DNA of 64,000 nt from Helicobacter sp. 13S00401-1. Lineage in GTDB: Bacteria > Campylobacterota > Campylobacteria > Campylobacterales > Helicobacteraceae. The stretch lies in assembly GCF_002272925.1 (NCBI RefSeq), contig NZ_MLAR01000001.1, positions 62,001 to 126,000 on the forward strand. Direction: 5' to 3'. Both the position numbers and the translations under genes were made by a program. Each line of letters begins with the position of its first letter. Positions within the stretch are counted from its first letter, which is position 1. The notes under the pieces were generated by a model. That model searched no databases, was not told the origin of the DNA, and worked only from the letters and a program-made list of their open reading frames with translations. Of this stretch, positions 35,653 to 45,821 are shown piece after piece.

Positions 35653-36420
35653 ATGAAAAATAGCACTCCTATAAAAAAAGTAGCCATATTTGATAGTGGT
35701 ATAGGAGGGCTAAGCGTTGTTAAAAGCTTAATTGATGCTAATATGTTTGAACATATCATCTATTATGGTGATACTGCGCGCGTACCCTATGGCAGTAAGG
35801 ATAAAACTACCATTATAAGTTTCTCACTTGAAGCCCTTAGCTTTTTAGAAGGCTTTGAGCCTGAACTTATAATAGTAGCTTGCAATACAGTATCAGCCTG
35901 TGCTATCCCTTTCATGCAAGAAAACACTAAGATTCCCATCATAGGCGTTATACAAAGTGGTATGAAGGCCATAGTTTCTAAGAATCTTCCAAAGACTAGT
36001 AATATCTTAGTTATAGGCACCCAAACTACCATTAGCTCTAACATCTATCAAGATGGGCTTAAAGACTTAGGCTTTATTAACGTGCAAGCTTTAGAGACAG
36101 GGCTTTTTGTGCCATTAGTAGAAGCTGGAATCTATGAAGGGGAGTTAGTAAAAGCTTCTTTTAATCACTACTTTAAAGATGTAAAAAATGTAGATGCTTT
36201 AGTGCTAGGTTGCACTCACTTTCCTTTGCTTATACCTAGTTTAAAAGAGTACTTTGGAAGTAAGTGTGTTCTTATACATTCAGGTGAAACCATGGCTAGC
36301 TATCTAAACGAACACTATAATATCGCCTCGTGTCCAAGAGATAAGATTAAGATTAACTACCATGCTTCAAGCAATGTCTATAAGCTTCAAGAAAATGCCA
36401 CTAAATGGCTAAATCTATAA
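35653..36420 (+). CDS. murI: Glutamate racemase
   Basis: Makes D-glutamate for peptidoglycan. Two-cysteine catalysis is visible: FDSGIGGLSVV (residues 13-23), ACNTVSAC with the first Cys (near 76) and LGCTHFPLL with the second (near 182). 255 residues is normal for Helicobacter. Convergent with comM, with only five bases between the stops and no visible terminator. Confidence 0.96.
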   Translation: MKNSTPIKKVAIFDSGIGGLSVVKSLIDANMFEHIIYYGDTARVPYGSKDKTTIISFSLEALSFLEGFEPELIIVACNTVSACAIPFMQENTKIPIIGVIQSGMKAIVSKNLPKTSNILVIGTQTTISSNIYQDGLKDLGFINVQALETGLFVPLVEAGIYEGELVKASFNHYFKDVKNVDALVLGCTHFPLLIPSLKEYFGSKCVLIHSGETMASYLNEHYNIASCPRDKIKINYHASSNVYKLQENATKWLNL

Positions 36421-36425
36421 AGCTA

Positions 36426-37961
36426 CTAAGCCCTTCTGTACTGAAAGGCCTCTAGCAGGTGGTCTTTTTTAATACTAAGACTAGAATCTAAATCAGCTAT
36501 GCTCCTAGCTACTTTTAGCACCTTTTGAGTGCCTCTATGACTTAGGTTAAATCTAGAAACAGCCTTTTGAAGCAAGAAAGAAAGCTCTTCATCTAGTTTA
36601 CAAAACTCACTCACACCCTTTTCATCTAGCTTTCCATTAAGCACAGGCTGCCCTCTTTGCTTTTGCATTTTAAAGGCTTCAAAGACTGCTTGCTGCATAC
36701 TTTTAGATTCCATCCCATCTTTTTCTTTTTTTGCATCTAGCCCGCCTGCTATCTCGCCTTCTTGCATTTGCACATATAAGTCTATACGATCTAAGAAAGG
36801 CTCGCTAAGCTTGTTTCTATAAGTTTTTATCTCAGCCTCCTTGCATCTACACTCTTTAGTAAGGCTTAGCAAATTGCCACAAGGACAAGGATTAAGTGCG
36901 CCAACGAAAAGAAAAGATGTATCATAAATAACTTTTGAGTGCACTCTAGAGACTAAAAGTTTATTATTCTCTAAAGGCTCTCTAAGTGCTTCTAAAACTT
37001 CTCTTTTAAAGTAGGGAAGTTCATCTAAAAATAAGATTCCATTATGTGCTAGTGCTATCTCGCCTGGTCTTACTTGGGTTTGAGTAACACTTCCTAGTAT
37101 GCTAGACTTTGAAGCATCTGAGTGAGGATTTCTTTGATTCCTTAAAGGAGTGTACTCAGTTTTTTGCAAGTCTAGGGCTTGAAGTTTTACGCTTTCTATC
37201 ATCTCTTCTGCACTAAGTGGAGGCAAGATATAACGCATACGCTTAGATATCATGCTTTTACCACAACCTGGACTTCCTTCAAAAATGATATTATGGAATC
37301 CTGCCGCAGCGATTAGTGCTGCACGCTTTGCTTGCTTTTGCCCTTTTACTTCTTTGAAATCTAAGTCAAACTTAGAACTAAAATAGTACTTATTACTCAA
37401 AACTTCTATAAACTCAAAAGGAAACTCATCTACTTCATTAACGCCTTCTTGCAAGTCTTCTTCACTAAGCTTAGTTATGGCTTCTTGCAAACTATCTACA
37501 TAAATACATCTAAGATTAGGGATGTGCGCAAAAAGATGTTTGCCAGCACGAGGGAGTATCACTTTTGCATTAGGCTTTAACAAGGAAACATCAAGCAGTA
37601 TAGGATAGATAGAATCTATATGTTTTATACTTCCATCTAGTCCTAACTCACCAAAGGCAAAGATATCACCTAGCTTTATAGGCTTTTTATAAAGGGCTAT
37701 AAGCAAGGCTAAGGGCAAGTCAAAATGGCTGCCATGTTTAGGAAGGTCTGAAGGGAAAAGATTAATATTTAGTTTGAGCATGGGGAGGGCAATATTATTA
37801 TTAGCTAAAGCTGACATAACTCTATGTTTAGATTCTTGGATTGAAGAATTAGCAAGGCCAGTTATATTAAAAGAAGGCAAAGCGCGCATGAAGGTTGCTT
37901 CAACTTCTACTACCTTAGCACTTATCCCCTCCATAGTAGCACATAAGATCTTGTTAGTCAT
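36426..37961 (-). CDS. comM: ComM/YifB-family AAA+ helicase
   Basis: Mg-chelatase-like AAA+ protein. ComM is a hexameric helicase that extends recombination tracts during natural transformation (known in Vibrio and others). The N-terminal Lon-like domain has ATMEGISAKVVEVEA and the AAA+ domain has Walker A GSPGCGKSMISKRM (near 228-241) and Walker B GILFLDELPYF (near 308-318). RLDRIDLY-type sensor sequence DRIDLYVQM and the C-terminal YifB domain are complete. 511 residues. Monocistronic by appearance. Confidence 0.9.
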   Translation of the reverse strand: MTNKILCATMEGISAKVVEVEATFMRALPSFNITGLANSSIQESKHRVMSALANNNIALPMLKLNINLFPSDLPKHGSHFDLPLALLIALYKKPIKLGDIFAFGELGLDGSIKHIDSIYPILLDVSLLKPNAKVILPRAGKHLFAHIPNLRCIYVDSLQEAITKLSEEDLQEGVNEVDEFPFEFIEVLSNKYYFSSKFDLDFKEVKGQKQAKRAALIAAAGFHNIIFEGSPGCGKSMISKRMRYILPPLSAEEMIESVKLQALDLQKTEYTPLRNQRNPHSDASKSSILGSVTQTQVRPGEIALAHNGILFLDELPYFKREVLEALREPLENNKLLVSRVHSKVIYDTSFLFVGALNPCPCGNLLSLTKECRCKEAEIKTYRNKLSEPFLDRIDLYVQMQEGEIAGGLDAKKEKDGMESKSMQQAVFEAFKMQKQRGQPVLNGKLDEKGVSEFCKLDEELSFLLQKAVSRFNLSHRGTQKVLKVARSIADLDSSLSIKKDHLLEAFQYRRA

Positions 37962-38040
37962 GTTTTAAACTTCCCTTGCTTTATGATAGATAAATGCCAA
38001 AAAGTTAGTTGAAGATAAAGCCTACTTGCTAAAAGTGCCT

Positions 38041-39045
38041 TTAAAAGTCAGTATAAAAAAGTGCACTACCCCAAGTTAGCCCACCACCAAAAGCATCAAG
38101 CAAGATAAGTTGCCCTTTCTTATCTAACTTGCCTTCTTCATAAGCATCATTTATAGCCATAGGTATACTTGCTGCTGAGGTGTTACCATACTTTTGCACT
38201 GTTAAGATTAACTTTGAGTAGTCTAGATCTAGGGCATTTGCCACTGAGTGGATGATCCTAAGATTAGCCTGGTGAGGGACAAAGTAGCTTAGGTCTTTTG
38301 CACTCAAATTATTAGCACTTAGAATCTCTTTGGCGCTATTAGTAATGTTTCTAACTGCTAGCCTATAGATTTCAGAGCCATTCATATGAAGAGCTTGTTT
38401 TTTATCTTCATATGCTGGCAAGATATCATCTAAAAGCTTATTAGTAGTTTTTGAACCTATGCGCGGTGTTTTTAAAGAGTTAGCATAGCTTCCATCTGAA
38501 TTTATATGTACATCTAAGATTCCAGGTTTTTGGCTTTGAGAAACTACGCTAGCCCCCGCACCATCACCAAATAGCACACAAGTGCTTCGATCTGTAAAAT
38601 CTAACACCGAACTTATCTTTTCAGCCCCAATTACTAGGATATTTTTATAAATACCACCTTGCACATAAGCCCTAGCCATGCTTAAAGCATAGATAAAGCC
38701 CGTACAAGCTGCACTTACATCAAAGGCTGGAGTGTTTTTAAGACCTAGTTTTTCTGCTATGACACAAGCAGTTGAAGGCATACTCACATAATCTGGACTT
38801 AAAGTAGCACAGATTATTAGATCTAGCTCCTCTGCCTTTAAACCTGCTCTTTCAAGCGCTTTAAGGCTAGCTTTAAGACCTAGATCGCTACTTTTTTCTT
38901 CACTGCTAGCAAAATAGCGAGTTTTTATACCTGTGCGTTTAGTTATCCACTCATCATCTGTCTCTAAAAAATCACTAAAATAATTATTATCCACACAATA
39001 TTTAGGTACATAAGAGGCTATGGACTTTATACTTGCGTAATTCAT
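38041..39045 (-). CDS. fabH: 3-oxoacyl-ACP synthase III
   Basis: Starts fatty-acid synthesis from acetyl-CoA and malonyl-ACP. The Cys-His-Asn triad is in DVSAACTGFIYAL (near 107-119), FVPHQANLRII (near 256-266) and KYGNTSAASIP (near 287-297). 334 residues. Ten bases after plsX. Confidence 0.97.
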   Translation of the reverse strand: MNYASIKSIASYVPKYCVDNNYFSDFLETDDEWITKRTGIKTRYFASSEEKSSDLGLKASLKALERAGLKAEELDLIICATLSPDYVSMPSTACVIAEKLGLKNTPAFDVSAACTGFIYALSMARAYVQGGIYKNILVIGAEKISSVLDFTDRSTCVLFGDGAGASVVSQSQKPGILDVHINSDGSYANSLKTPRIGSKTTNKLLDDILPAYEDKKQALHMNGSEIYRLAVRNITNSAKEILSANNLSAKDLSYFVPHQANLRIIHSVANALDLDYSKLILTVQKYGNTSAASIPMAINDAYEEGKLDKKGQLILLDAFGGGLTWGSALFYTDF

Positions 39046-39055
39046 AATTCCAATC

Positions 39056-40075
39056 CTATTTAATAGCTTCTCTTTTTAAGTTTGTCTCAACAAAGGCTTC
39101 TTGTATGCGTAAGCATGTACTGCTATCGCAAGTTTTCATCGCTTGGTATAAGGCACACTCAACTGCTCTTGCATTACTTTTTCCATGACTTATAATCACA
39201 GGCTTTTTAACTCCTAAAAGTGGTGCCCCACCATACTCTGCATAATCAACTTTTGACTTTAAAGTCTTAAAAACCCCTTTTATCAAAGATGCACCTAGCA
39301 TCCTAAGAGGAGACTTTTTTATCTCTTGCTTTAGTATGGTTGAGATAGCTCCAGCAACACCTTCGCTTGCCTTTAAGACAAGATTCCCCATAAAGCCATC
39401 ACAAACTACAACATCAACTTTACCATTAAAGATATCTGGCCCTTCTACATTGCCTATGAAGAAAGGATAGTCTTTTAAAAGCTTGAAAGTTTCTTTTGTT
39501 AGCTCATTACCTTTAGTGTCTTCTTCACCATTAGAAAGTAACCCAACTTTCACATCTTTATATTCTAAGGCTGACTTAGCGTACTGATAGCCCATTATGG
39601 CAAAGTCTACTAAGTAATTAGGCTTACAATCAGTATTAGCCCCAGCGTCTAAGATGATACTAGGTTTATCTGTAATAGAAGGCATGCAAGTGCAAATAGC
39701 AGGGCGACTTACACCCTCTATACGTCCTACTAAAAGTGTAGCTAGACCCATGGTAGCACCACTATGACCACATGAAACAATCGCATCAGCCTTGCCATCT
39801 TTAACAAGTAAGACCGCCTTATAGATAGAACTCTCTTTCCTCTTGATGGCAACACTTGCTTGTTCATCTAGATGTATATAATCATCTGTATGGATAATCT
39901 CAATTTGCTTTAGTTTGTTAGGACTAATATTAGTATCTAGTATAGGCTTTATTAACCTTTCATCTCCACAAAGTACGGCCTTAAAGTCTTTGTGAGTAAT
40001 AGCGTTTTTTAGTCCTAAGACTATGGGCAAAACGCCATTATCCGCACCCATAGCATCTATGGAAATAGTAAGCAT
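39056..40075 (-). CDS. plsX: Phosphate acyltransferase PlsX
   Basis: Converts acyl-ACP to acyl-phosphate for phospholipid synthesis. N-terminal [19 protein letters not shown], central [25 protein letters not shown] and [14 protein letters not shown] are characteristic. 339 residues. Its ATG overlaps the stop of rpmF by one base. Confidence 0.97.
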   Translation of the reverse strand: MLTISIDAMGADNGVLPIVLGLKNAITHKDFKAVLCGDERLIKPILDTNISPNKLKQIEIIHTDDYIHLDEQASVAIKRKESSIYKAVLLVKDGKADAIVSCGHSGATMGLATLLVGRIEGVSRPAICTCMPSITDKPSIILDAGANTDCKPNYLVDFAIMGYQYAKSALEYKDVKVGLLSNGEEDTKGNELTKETFKLLKDYPFFIGNVEGPDIFNGKVDVVVCDGFMGNLVLKASEGVAGAISTILKQEIKKSPLRMLGASLIKGVFKTLKSKVDYAEYGGAPLLGVKKPVIISHGKSNARAVECALYQAMKTCDSSTCLRIQEAFVETNLKREAIK

Positions 40076-40224
40076 TACTTATAGCTATTAGTCACAGGGT
40101 TGATGAAGTGAGGTAACTTCCAGTTACCATTTTTATCTTTTATAGGTTTTGCTAGTGTTACTTTATAGTGAGTGCGTCTTTTTGCTGCTCTTGTCTTACT
40201 AACTCTTCTCTTTGGTACTGCCAT
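40075..40224 (-). CDS. rpmF: 50S ribosomal protein L32
   Basis: A 49-residue basic protein read directly: [20 protein letters not shown] through to NPVTNSYK. Zinc-binding cysteines of some L32 proteins are absent, as in many proteobacteria. Two bases after the YceD-type gene and overlapping plsX. Confidence 0.96.
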   Translation of the reverse strand: MAVPKRRVSKTRAAKRRTHYKVTLAKPIKDKNGNWKLPHFINPVTNSYK

Positions 40225-40226
40225 CT

Positions 40227-40613
40227 TTACTCTCCTTTTATATGATAATCAAGTCTAATAGATTCAACTTCGCTTAAACAAATCTCTTTTAAATCTACAT
40301 AGCCATTAAAAAATTCTATAATATCCAAAATATGCTCATTATTACCATCTTTGGAATCATAGATTCCATCTGAGATGTATAAAGTTAAAGGATTTGTTAT
40401 ATTTTTCACAAACTCCTCACCACTTCTAACACAGATGAGATTTAACGTTGCATGCAACGCACCTTCAAACTTTACTAGCTTTGTAAGCTCATCAAAAAAT
40501 ATCTCTCCTACTAGCTTCACGCTTTCAGATTCCTCTAAAAAATCCGCACTTTTAGAATCTAATCTATAGTTAACTTCTTTTTTAGTTTTTCCGATCTTTC
40601 TAAACTCAAGCAT
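40227..40613 (-). CDS. YceD-like protein (DUF177)
   Basis: 128 residues. The gene just upstream of rpmF is YceD-like in very many bacteria, and the central segment with [10 protein letters not shown] (usual form xCxRCLE) and the C-terminal [18 protein letters not shown] fit a divergent copy. The CxxC of typical members is reduced to one Cys plus Ser. Linked to 23S rRNA processing in plants and E. coli; role here inferred. Confidence 0.7.
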   Translation of the reverse strand: MLEFRKIGKTKKEVNYRLDSKSADFLEESESVKLVGEIFFDELTKLVKFEGALHATLNLICVRSGEEFVKNITNPLTLYISDGIYDSKDGNNEHILDIIEFFNGYVDLKEICLSEVESIRLDYHIKGE

Positions 40614-40642
40614 TACCTAAGCCTTTTACTTAAACTTAGAAA

Positions 40643-41056
40643 CTAAAAGATTTCAGATTCCGCAAAAAAGAAAGCTATCTCAGTTTTAGCATTTTCTAAG
40701 CTATCACTTCCATGCACTGCATTTGCATCTATACTTTCTGCAAAGTCAGCCCTTATAGTTCCTTTAGCTGCTTCTTTAGGGTTAGTAGCACCCATAAGTT
40801 CACGATTTTTAGCAACAGCATCCTTCCCTTCTAGTACCATAACTACTACAGGCCCAGAAGTCATAAACTCTACTAAGTCTTTGAAAAATGGTCTTTCTTT
40901 ATGCACGGAGTAAAACTTACCCGCTTCTTCAGTACTTAAAAAGATCTTTTTACAAGCGGCAATTTTTAAGCCATTGCTTTCAAATCTGCTTATGATCTTC
41001 CCAATCACATCTTTTTTAACAGCATCTGGTTTTATGATAGATAGTGTTCTTTGCAT
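40643..41056 (-). CDS. ndk: Nucleoside diphosphate kinase
   Basis: Balances NTP pools by phosphate exchange through a phospho-His. [32 protein letters not shown], and the active-site [16 protein letters not shown] with catalytic His near 116. 137 residues, normal. First gene of ndk-yceD-rpmF-plsX-fabH. Confidence 0.98.
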   Translation of the reverse strand: MQRTLSIIKPDAVKKDVIGKIISRFESNGLKIAACKKIFLSTEEAGKFYSVHKERPFFKDLVEFMTSGPVVVMVLEGKDAVAKNRELMGATNPKEAAKGTIRADFAESIDANAVHGSDSLENAKTEIAFFFAESEIF

Positions 41057-41088
41057 GGCATTCCTTATGTTTAAAATTAAGCTAAAGA

Positions 41089-42288
41089 TTATATCTTAGA
41101 AATATGTTTCCCAACAACCATATATTTAATAATCCCAAAAATCTCTAATCCATCTAGTGGACTTGCAGGGTTGGCTATCTTATAGCTAGATTCTAAATCT
41201 ACTAGCATAAAATCAGAATCTTTGCCCACAGCTATCTCGCCCTTATTAAGCCCCATAAAATTGGCGATATTTTTTGAAGTCTTGGCAAGTAAGTCTTGTA
41301 AGCTTAAAACACCGCTTTTAACTAAAAAAGTATAAGCCAAACCAAAGTAGTGCTCTATACTATCAAAGCTTGCTCTAGCATCTTCATACACTTGATTTTT
41401 AAGATGAACGCTTACTGTGCTATGTAGGCTAGTAAGCATGTAAGCTTCATTTAATAGCTTTAAAAGCGCATCTTTTGAAGCCTTAGGAAGCAGTGGGGGG
41501 TTAAGTTTATATCTTGTATCATAGTCTTTAAGATTAGTTTCATCAAAGATTAGATGAGGCAAAGGTACTTGTGAAAAAAGATACTTGCTTTCTTTTAGAA
41601 TCTTAAAACTTTCGCTTACATTTAGCGCGCTAAAAAGCACATTAACTTTTAAAAACTCTGCCATTTGTGCTATTTTTGCTATCTCTTTTAGCTGTCCTAA
41701 AAAGCTTATCTCACCAAGCCCTAAGCTTCTTATAAAAGGACTTTCATAAGCAAGCCCTACTTCCATGTGAGTATCAAAGGCATTAACTATCAAAGGTAGT
41801 TTTAACATCTTGGCATACAAAAAGGCTTGATATAAAAGATTAGATTCCACATCGCTATCTAAAAAGATGGCACTTTTTGGGTTGCCTGAGTAAAGGATGC
41901 TTATATCGTTTAAGTTACCATTTTCATTAAAAGCTGGGATTAGAGAAAAGATATTTATAGTCTCACTTTGGCTAACACTTTTTACTAGAGCATTAATTGC
42001 TTCAGTGTCATTTCTTGGTTTAGTATTTGGGCTTAGATATAAGCTTCCAACACCTCCTTTTAGTGCCTTTTGTGAGGTGCGAAGGAGATTTTTAGAGTTT
42101 AAGATAGAATCTTTTGGCAAGATATTAACATCAAGTAAGGCAGGAAGTAAGGCTAAGCCTTTACACTCAAACACTTCATCGCTAGATTCTATATCATCTT
42201 TTATCTCTACTATCTTTCCTTCACTTACCAAAACATCTTTAGCCTTAAAGCCGTCTTTAGTTAAGACCTTTGCACCTTTAAAAAGCAT
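41089..42288 (-). CDS. Dihydroorotase-like protein lacking metal ligands
   Basis: 399 residues from the ATG at 42288, which has GGAGG eight bases upstream; an earlier in-frame ATG at 42306 lies within the ccdA end and is less likely. The fold is class I dihydroorotase: VSEGKIVEI and the exit strand [21 protein letters not shown]. The first metal motif, normally DxHxH, reads DVNILP, and the later catalytic Asp region reads [10 protein letters not shown] instead of TDHAPH. It is therefore probably inactive, like the pseudo-dihydroorotases that scaffold aspartate transcarbamoylase in Pseudomonas (inference). It follows ccdA directly, as in H. pylori. Confidence 0.82.
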   Translation of the reverse strand: MLFKGAKVLTKDGFKAKDVLVSEGKIVEIKDDIESSDEVFECKGLALLPALLDVNILPKDSILNSKNLLRTSQKALKGGVGSLYLSPNTKPRNDTEAINALVKSVSQSETINIFSLIPAFNENGNLNDISILYSGNPKSAIFLDSDVESNLLYQAFLYAKMLKLPLIVNAFDTHMEVGLAYESPFIRSLGLGEISFLGQLKEIAKIAQMAEFLKVNVLFSALNVSESFKILKESKYLFSQVPLPHLIFDETNLKDYDTRYKLNPPLLPKASKDALLKLLNEAYMLTSLHSTVSVHLKNQVYEDARASFDSIEHYFGLAYTFLVKSGVLSLQDLLAKTSKNIANFMGLNKGEIAVGKDSDFMLVDLESSYKIANPASPLDGLEIFGIIKYMVVGKHISKI

Positions 42289-42289
42289 T

Positions 42290-43024
42290 TTAAAATCCTC
42301 CGACACCTTCTTCTATCAACGCAACTAAAACTTCTATCTTGCCTAGCATGATTAAGATTCCAACTACTATTAAAAATATAGCAGCTATTATCTCTATAGC
42401 CTTCATATAATTTTTAAGCCTTCTTACAACCGCTAAGCCTTTATCTAAAAATAAAGCTAATACTAAAAATGGTATAGCAAGACCTATGATAAAAGCTATA
42501 AGTGAAACTATAGCCACTGCTTGATTAGCCGCAGCTAAAAATGTTATAGCAGCTATTATTGGTCCAGTACAAGGAGTCCAGCCTGCTGCAAAGCCTATGC
42601 CAAAGATTAAGGGCATGATGATATGAAGGGCTTTGTTGTGTTCAAGTTTAGAAAGATTAAGCTGTTTAGTTTTATATAAAAATTTAAACTTAAAAAGCCC
42701 TAAAAAATGAAGCCCAAAAAGTATAACTATAGCCCCAGAGATATAGCGCACAAAAGGATAGTTAAAGATGTTTTCAAAAAGATTTATCATAGCTAGGCCT
42801 AAAAAGAAAAACACTATGCTAAAACCTATAACAAATAAAATAGCAGATGTTAAAGTCTTCTTATGGGAGTAGTTTTTAGTATCACTTAGCCCAACTCCTG
42901 ATATATAAGACATATAAGAGGGGATTAAAGGCAAGATGCAAGGGCTTATAAACATTAAGATTCCACCCAAAAAACTAGCTAATACTGGTAAATGTTCAAA
43001 CATTTGACTTAATACTTGTTGCAA
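42290..43024 (-). CDS. ccdA: CcdA-type thiol-disulfide membrane protein
   Basis: Moves reducing power across the inner membrane for cytochrome c assembly. About six helices; the two functional Cys are in FISPCILPLIPSYMSYISG (near 25-43) and GFAAGWTPCTGPIIAAI (near 147-163). 244 residues. The start is TTG with GGAG seven bases upstream; the next ATG, seven codons in, has no ribosome site. Downstream is the dihydroorotase-like gene. Confidence 0.9.
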   Translation of the reverse strand: MQQVLSQMFEHLPVLASFLGGILMFISPCILPLIPSYMSYISGVGLSDTKNYSHKKTLTSAILFVIGFSIVFFFLGLAMINLFENIFNYPFVRYISGAIVILFGLHFLGLFKFKFLYKTKQLNLSKLEHNKALHIIMPLIFGIGFAAGWTPCTGPIIAAITFLAAANQAVAIVSLIAFIIGLAIPFLVLALFLDKGLAVVRRLKNYMKAIEIIAAIFLIVVGILIMLGKIEVLVALIEEGVGGF

Positions 43025-43133
43025 GGGGACACTCCATAGATTTTTGTTACAAACTCTTGAGTCTAGCTTTTTAAAATATGAAAAAGTTAAACATGCTTAG
43101 TCTGCCATTATTTAATTACTATTATCACTTACT

Positions 43134-44351
43134 TTAGCTATCTTTATTCTTAGGTGATAAGTCTTTACTAGAGTTACTTTTAATGCTTTCTAGCCAGTCT
43201 TTTAAGGTCTTTTCAAAGCCTATGTTACTGAGACTAACATACTGCTTGCCATTATGATAACTTTGTTTCACATAGCCATTAAAATCGTGTGGATACTTAT
43301 AGCCTATAGGGTTAGTTCTAATATGCAAAGGAACTAGACTAGTATCTTTTTTAGTTTCTTTCATGGCTAGATTTATAGCCTTATAAGCAGTATTAGATTT
43401 AGGAGAGCTAGCTAGGTAGATAACACATTGTGAGAGGATGATTCTAGCTTCAGGATAGCCTATCTTGCTTACTGCTTGCATGGTAGAGTTTGCAAGATTA
43501 AGCGCGTTTGGATTAGCATTACCTACATCTTCACTAGCTAATATTACTAAGCGTCTAGCTATAAACTCTGGATTTTCCCCAGCATTAATTAAGCGCGAAA
43601 GATAATAGATACTAGCATCTATATCACTCCCTCTAATAGACTTTATTAAAGCACTTATTAAATCATAGTGCACATTATCTTCGCTAACCCCTAGCATATT
43701 ACTAGTTATCTCTTGTAAAGATTCTATACTGGCATACTCTTTCATGCTTAAAGCAACTTCTAGTAAGTTAAGTGCTGCCCTTGCGTCATTGTTTGAGTTA
43801 AGTGCTATCCAGTCTTTTATCTCATCTATATTTTTAGGTCTATCCTTACTAGGGATGGTGTTAAGTGCATTATCTAAAATAGATTCTATATTCTTAGTGC
43901 TAAGTGGTTTTAGTTCAAAAAGTATGCTTCTTGAGCGAAGGGCAGCACTTAAAGAAAAGTAGGGGTTTTGCGTGCTTGCTGCTAGAAGATGTATTTCATT
44001 GTTTTCTAGTAAGGGAAGTAAGAATTCTTGTTGGGTGATATTTAGCCTATGAATCTCATCTATAAAAACTAAAGGTTTAAAAAACCCTAATTCAAATGAA
44101 GAAAGATCTTTTTTTAAGCTTTCAAGCTTAAAGTTAGTTGCATTGTGGCTTAAAAAAGGTACATCTAACACTCTAGCTATAATCTTAGCTAGGCTAGTTT
44201 TACCAACGCCTGGAGGCCCAAAAAATATCATATGAGGGATATTTTTAGATTCTATTATAAGCCTTAAAGGCTTGCCTTTGCCAAGTAAGTGCTCTTGCCC
44301 CACAAAAGATTCTAAGTCTTTAGGTCTTAAGTTTAAGGCAAGCTTACTCAT
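43134..44351 (-). CDS. rarA: Replication-associated recombination protein A
   Basis: AAA+ ATPase of the MgsA/WRNIP1 family that acts at stalled replication forks. N-terminal LALNLRPKDLESFVGQEHLLG, Walker A GPPGVGKTSLAKII (near 45-58), Walker B PLVFIDEIHRL (near 93-103) and the C-terminal MgsA domain with YKYPHDFNGYVKQSYH. 405 residues. Downstream of hspR and cbpA. Confidence 0.94.
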   Translation of the reverse strand: MSKLALNLRPKDLESFVGQEHLLGKGKPLRLIIESKNIPHMIFFGPPGVGKTSLAKIIARVLDVPFLSHNATNFKLESLKKDLSSFELGFFKPLVFIDEIHRLNITQQEFLLPLLENNEIHLLAASTQNPYFSLSAALRSRSILFELKPLSTKNIESILDNALNTIPSKDRPKNIDEIKDWIALNSNNDARAALNLLEVALSMKEYASIESLQEITSNMLGVSEDNVHYDLISALIKSIRGSDIDASIYYLSRLINAGENPEFIARRLVILASEDVGNANPNALNLANSTMQAVSKIGYPEARIILSQCVIYLASSPKSNTAYKAINLAMKETKKDTSLVPLHIRTNPIGYKYPHDFNGYVKQSYHNGKQYVSLSNIGFEKTLKDWLESIKSNSSKDLSPKNKDS

Positions 44352-44356
44352 AAAAG

Positions 44357-44722
44357 TTAAGACTTTTTGTTAATAACTACAAGCTCATAAGAACTTACAT
44401 TATTTTCTATACCCTTAGTGCTGTTTGCATCTCCAAAGCCCTTACTTCTAAGCTCTTCATTTAACGCATCTAGCTCATCAAGCCTATCTTTAAGTCGCAA
44501 GATAATATCAACTCCTGCTAGATTTACACCCATGTCGCGAGTTAAACGTAAGACTGTTTTTATCTTATCCATATCTTTTTGGCTATAAAGTCTCATCTTG
44601 CCTTGAGTTCTTGAAGGCTCTACAAGGCCTTCTTTTTCATATTGTCTTAGTGTTTGAGGATGTATTTTTAAAATCTTAGCAACTACGCTTATAAGATAGA
44701 CTGGTTCTTCATATGATTGCAT
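44357..44722 (-). CDS. hspR: HspR, MerR-type heat-shock repressor
   Basis: 121 residues. Helix-turn-helix with VAKILKIHPQTLRQYEKEGLVEPSR (near 12-36) and MRLYSQKDMDKIKTVLRLTRDMGVNLAGVDIILRLKD, then a coiled coil. HspR represses chaperone genes and works with DnaK as corepressor in related bacteria. It begins two bases after cbpA, as in H. pylori where the operon is autoregulated. No binding site could be picked out confidently in 45643-45821. Confidence 0.93.
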   Translation of the reverse strand: MQSYEEPVYLISVVAKILKIHPQTLRQYEKEGLVEPSRTQGKMRLYSQKDMDKIKTVLRLTRDMGVNLAGVDIILRLKDRLDELDALNEELRSKGFGDANSTKGIENNVSSYELVVINKKS

Positions 44723-44724
44723 GA

Positions 44725-45642
44725 TTAGTCCTTTAATTCAGATTCTAAGAGATTTTTTAACTCACTGCTAAAAGAGTTCACATCTGGTAAAAGTACGTTT
44801 GCGACTAGATATATATTACCAGTTTGGGCAATTTTAGAGTTAACAAAACCAAGGCCTTTCATTTTGAACTTTTGACCATTTTTTGTATTTTCTGGAATCT
44901 TCATCTTAACAGTTTTTGAAGGAAGAGCTATTTCTATCTTGCCTCCAAAAAGTGCAGTCTTTAAGCTTAAATCAAACTTCATATAAACATCTAGCCCATC
45001 AACCCTATACTTCTCACTCTCTTTAAACTTAAGCGTTAAGATAGCATCTCCTACTACTCCATTACTACTTCTACCCTTGCCTTTTGCCCTAAGCTTAGTG
45101 CCTTCCATAGCCCCAGTTGGTATCTTTATATCAAACTTATGCTCACCTAACTGTATAGTCTCTTTCCCACCAACTAGTGCTTTTTGTATATCTATATAAA
45201 GCTCGGCGTTTACATTTAAGCGCTCAGTATTTGGAGTATTAAAGCTAGAGCCACCAAACCCACCTCCTCCAAAGTCAAATCCACCTCCTCCAAAGCTAAA
45301 GCTTGTCCTTCCTCCTCTGCCCCCTCTTTCAAATCCACCTCCAAAGAGGTTATTTAGTATGTCATCAAAGCTCGCTGACCCTGCTCCTCCTTGGCTTCTT
45401 GAAAAGTCTTGAAAGCTTTGATTCCCAAACATGGCATCACCATAAGCGTCATACTGTTTCTTTTTTTCTTCATCACCTAATATCTCATAAGCAGCATTAA
45501 CTTCTTTGAACTTTTCTTCAGCATCTTTGTCTTTGTTGACATCTGGGTGATACTTGCGTGCAAGCTTTCTGTAAGCCTTTTTTATCTCATCACTACTTGC
45601 ATTTTCACTAACTTCTAGTGTTTCATATAAACTCTTAGCCAT
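44725..45642 (-). CDS. cbpA: CbpA-type DnaJ co-chaperone
   Basis: 305 residues. The J domain covers 1-70 with the HPD motif in [17 protein letters not shown] Gly/Phe-rich stretch covers about 75-135, followed by the two C-terminal substrate-binding beta domains. There is no Cys-rich zinc finger, which distinguishes it from DnaJ. Stimulates DnaK ATPase. First gene of cbpA-hspR-rarA, divergent from metY. Confidence 0.94.
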   Translation of the reverse strand: MAKSLYETLEVSENASSDEIKKAYRKLARKYHPDVNKDKDAEEKFKEVNAAYEILGDEEKKKQYDAYGDAMFGNQSFQDFSRSQGGAGSASFDDILNNLFGGGFERGGRGGRTSFSFGGGGFDFGGGGFGGSSFNTPNTERLNVNAELYIDIQKALVGGKETIQLGEHKFDIKIPTGAMEGTKLRAKGKGRSSNGVVGDAILTLKFKESEKYRVDGLDVYMKFDLSLKTALFGGKIEIALPSKTVKMKIPENTKNGQKFKMKGLGFVNSKIAQTGNIYLVANVLLPDVNSFSSELKNLLESELKD

Positions 45643-45782
45643 TTAATTCACCTTTAAGTTTTAGTCATTTTCGAAGTAAAAGTTTAGCGTAACCTTATTA
45701 ACTTTAGTTAGTCCTTAAGCATCAATTTTAAAAAAATTACGTAAATTTATAAAAACACATATTGTAATTTTATTTTTTTATA

Positions 45783-45788
45783 TATAAT
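45783..45788 (+). promoter_or_regulatory. -10 box for metY
   Basis: TATAAT in an AT-rich stretch, 33 bases before the metY start, with AAGGAG nine bases before the ATG. No riboswitch-like structure is apparent in the gap 45643-45821. Confidence 0.55.
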
Positions 45789-45821
45789 GATTCTACTTTA
45801 ATACTAAAAGGAGACTTAAGC

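Noticed and set aside
42289-42306. Upstream ATG for the dihydroorotase-like gene
   Set aside because: GGAGG lies between the two ATGs and serves the second; the first overlaps ccdA.
45643-45821. Possible HspR operator or SAM riboswitch between cbpA and metY
   Set aside because: A small TAACT-TT-AGTTA palindrome exists, but nothing convincing as an HspR inverted repeat or riboswitch core.
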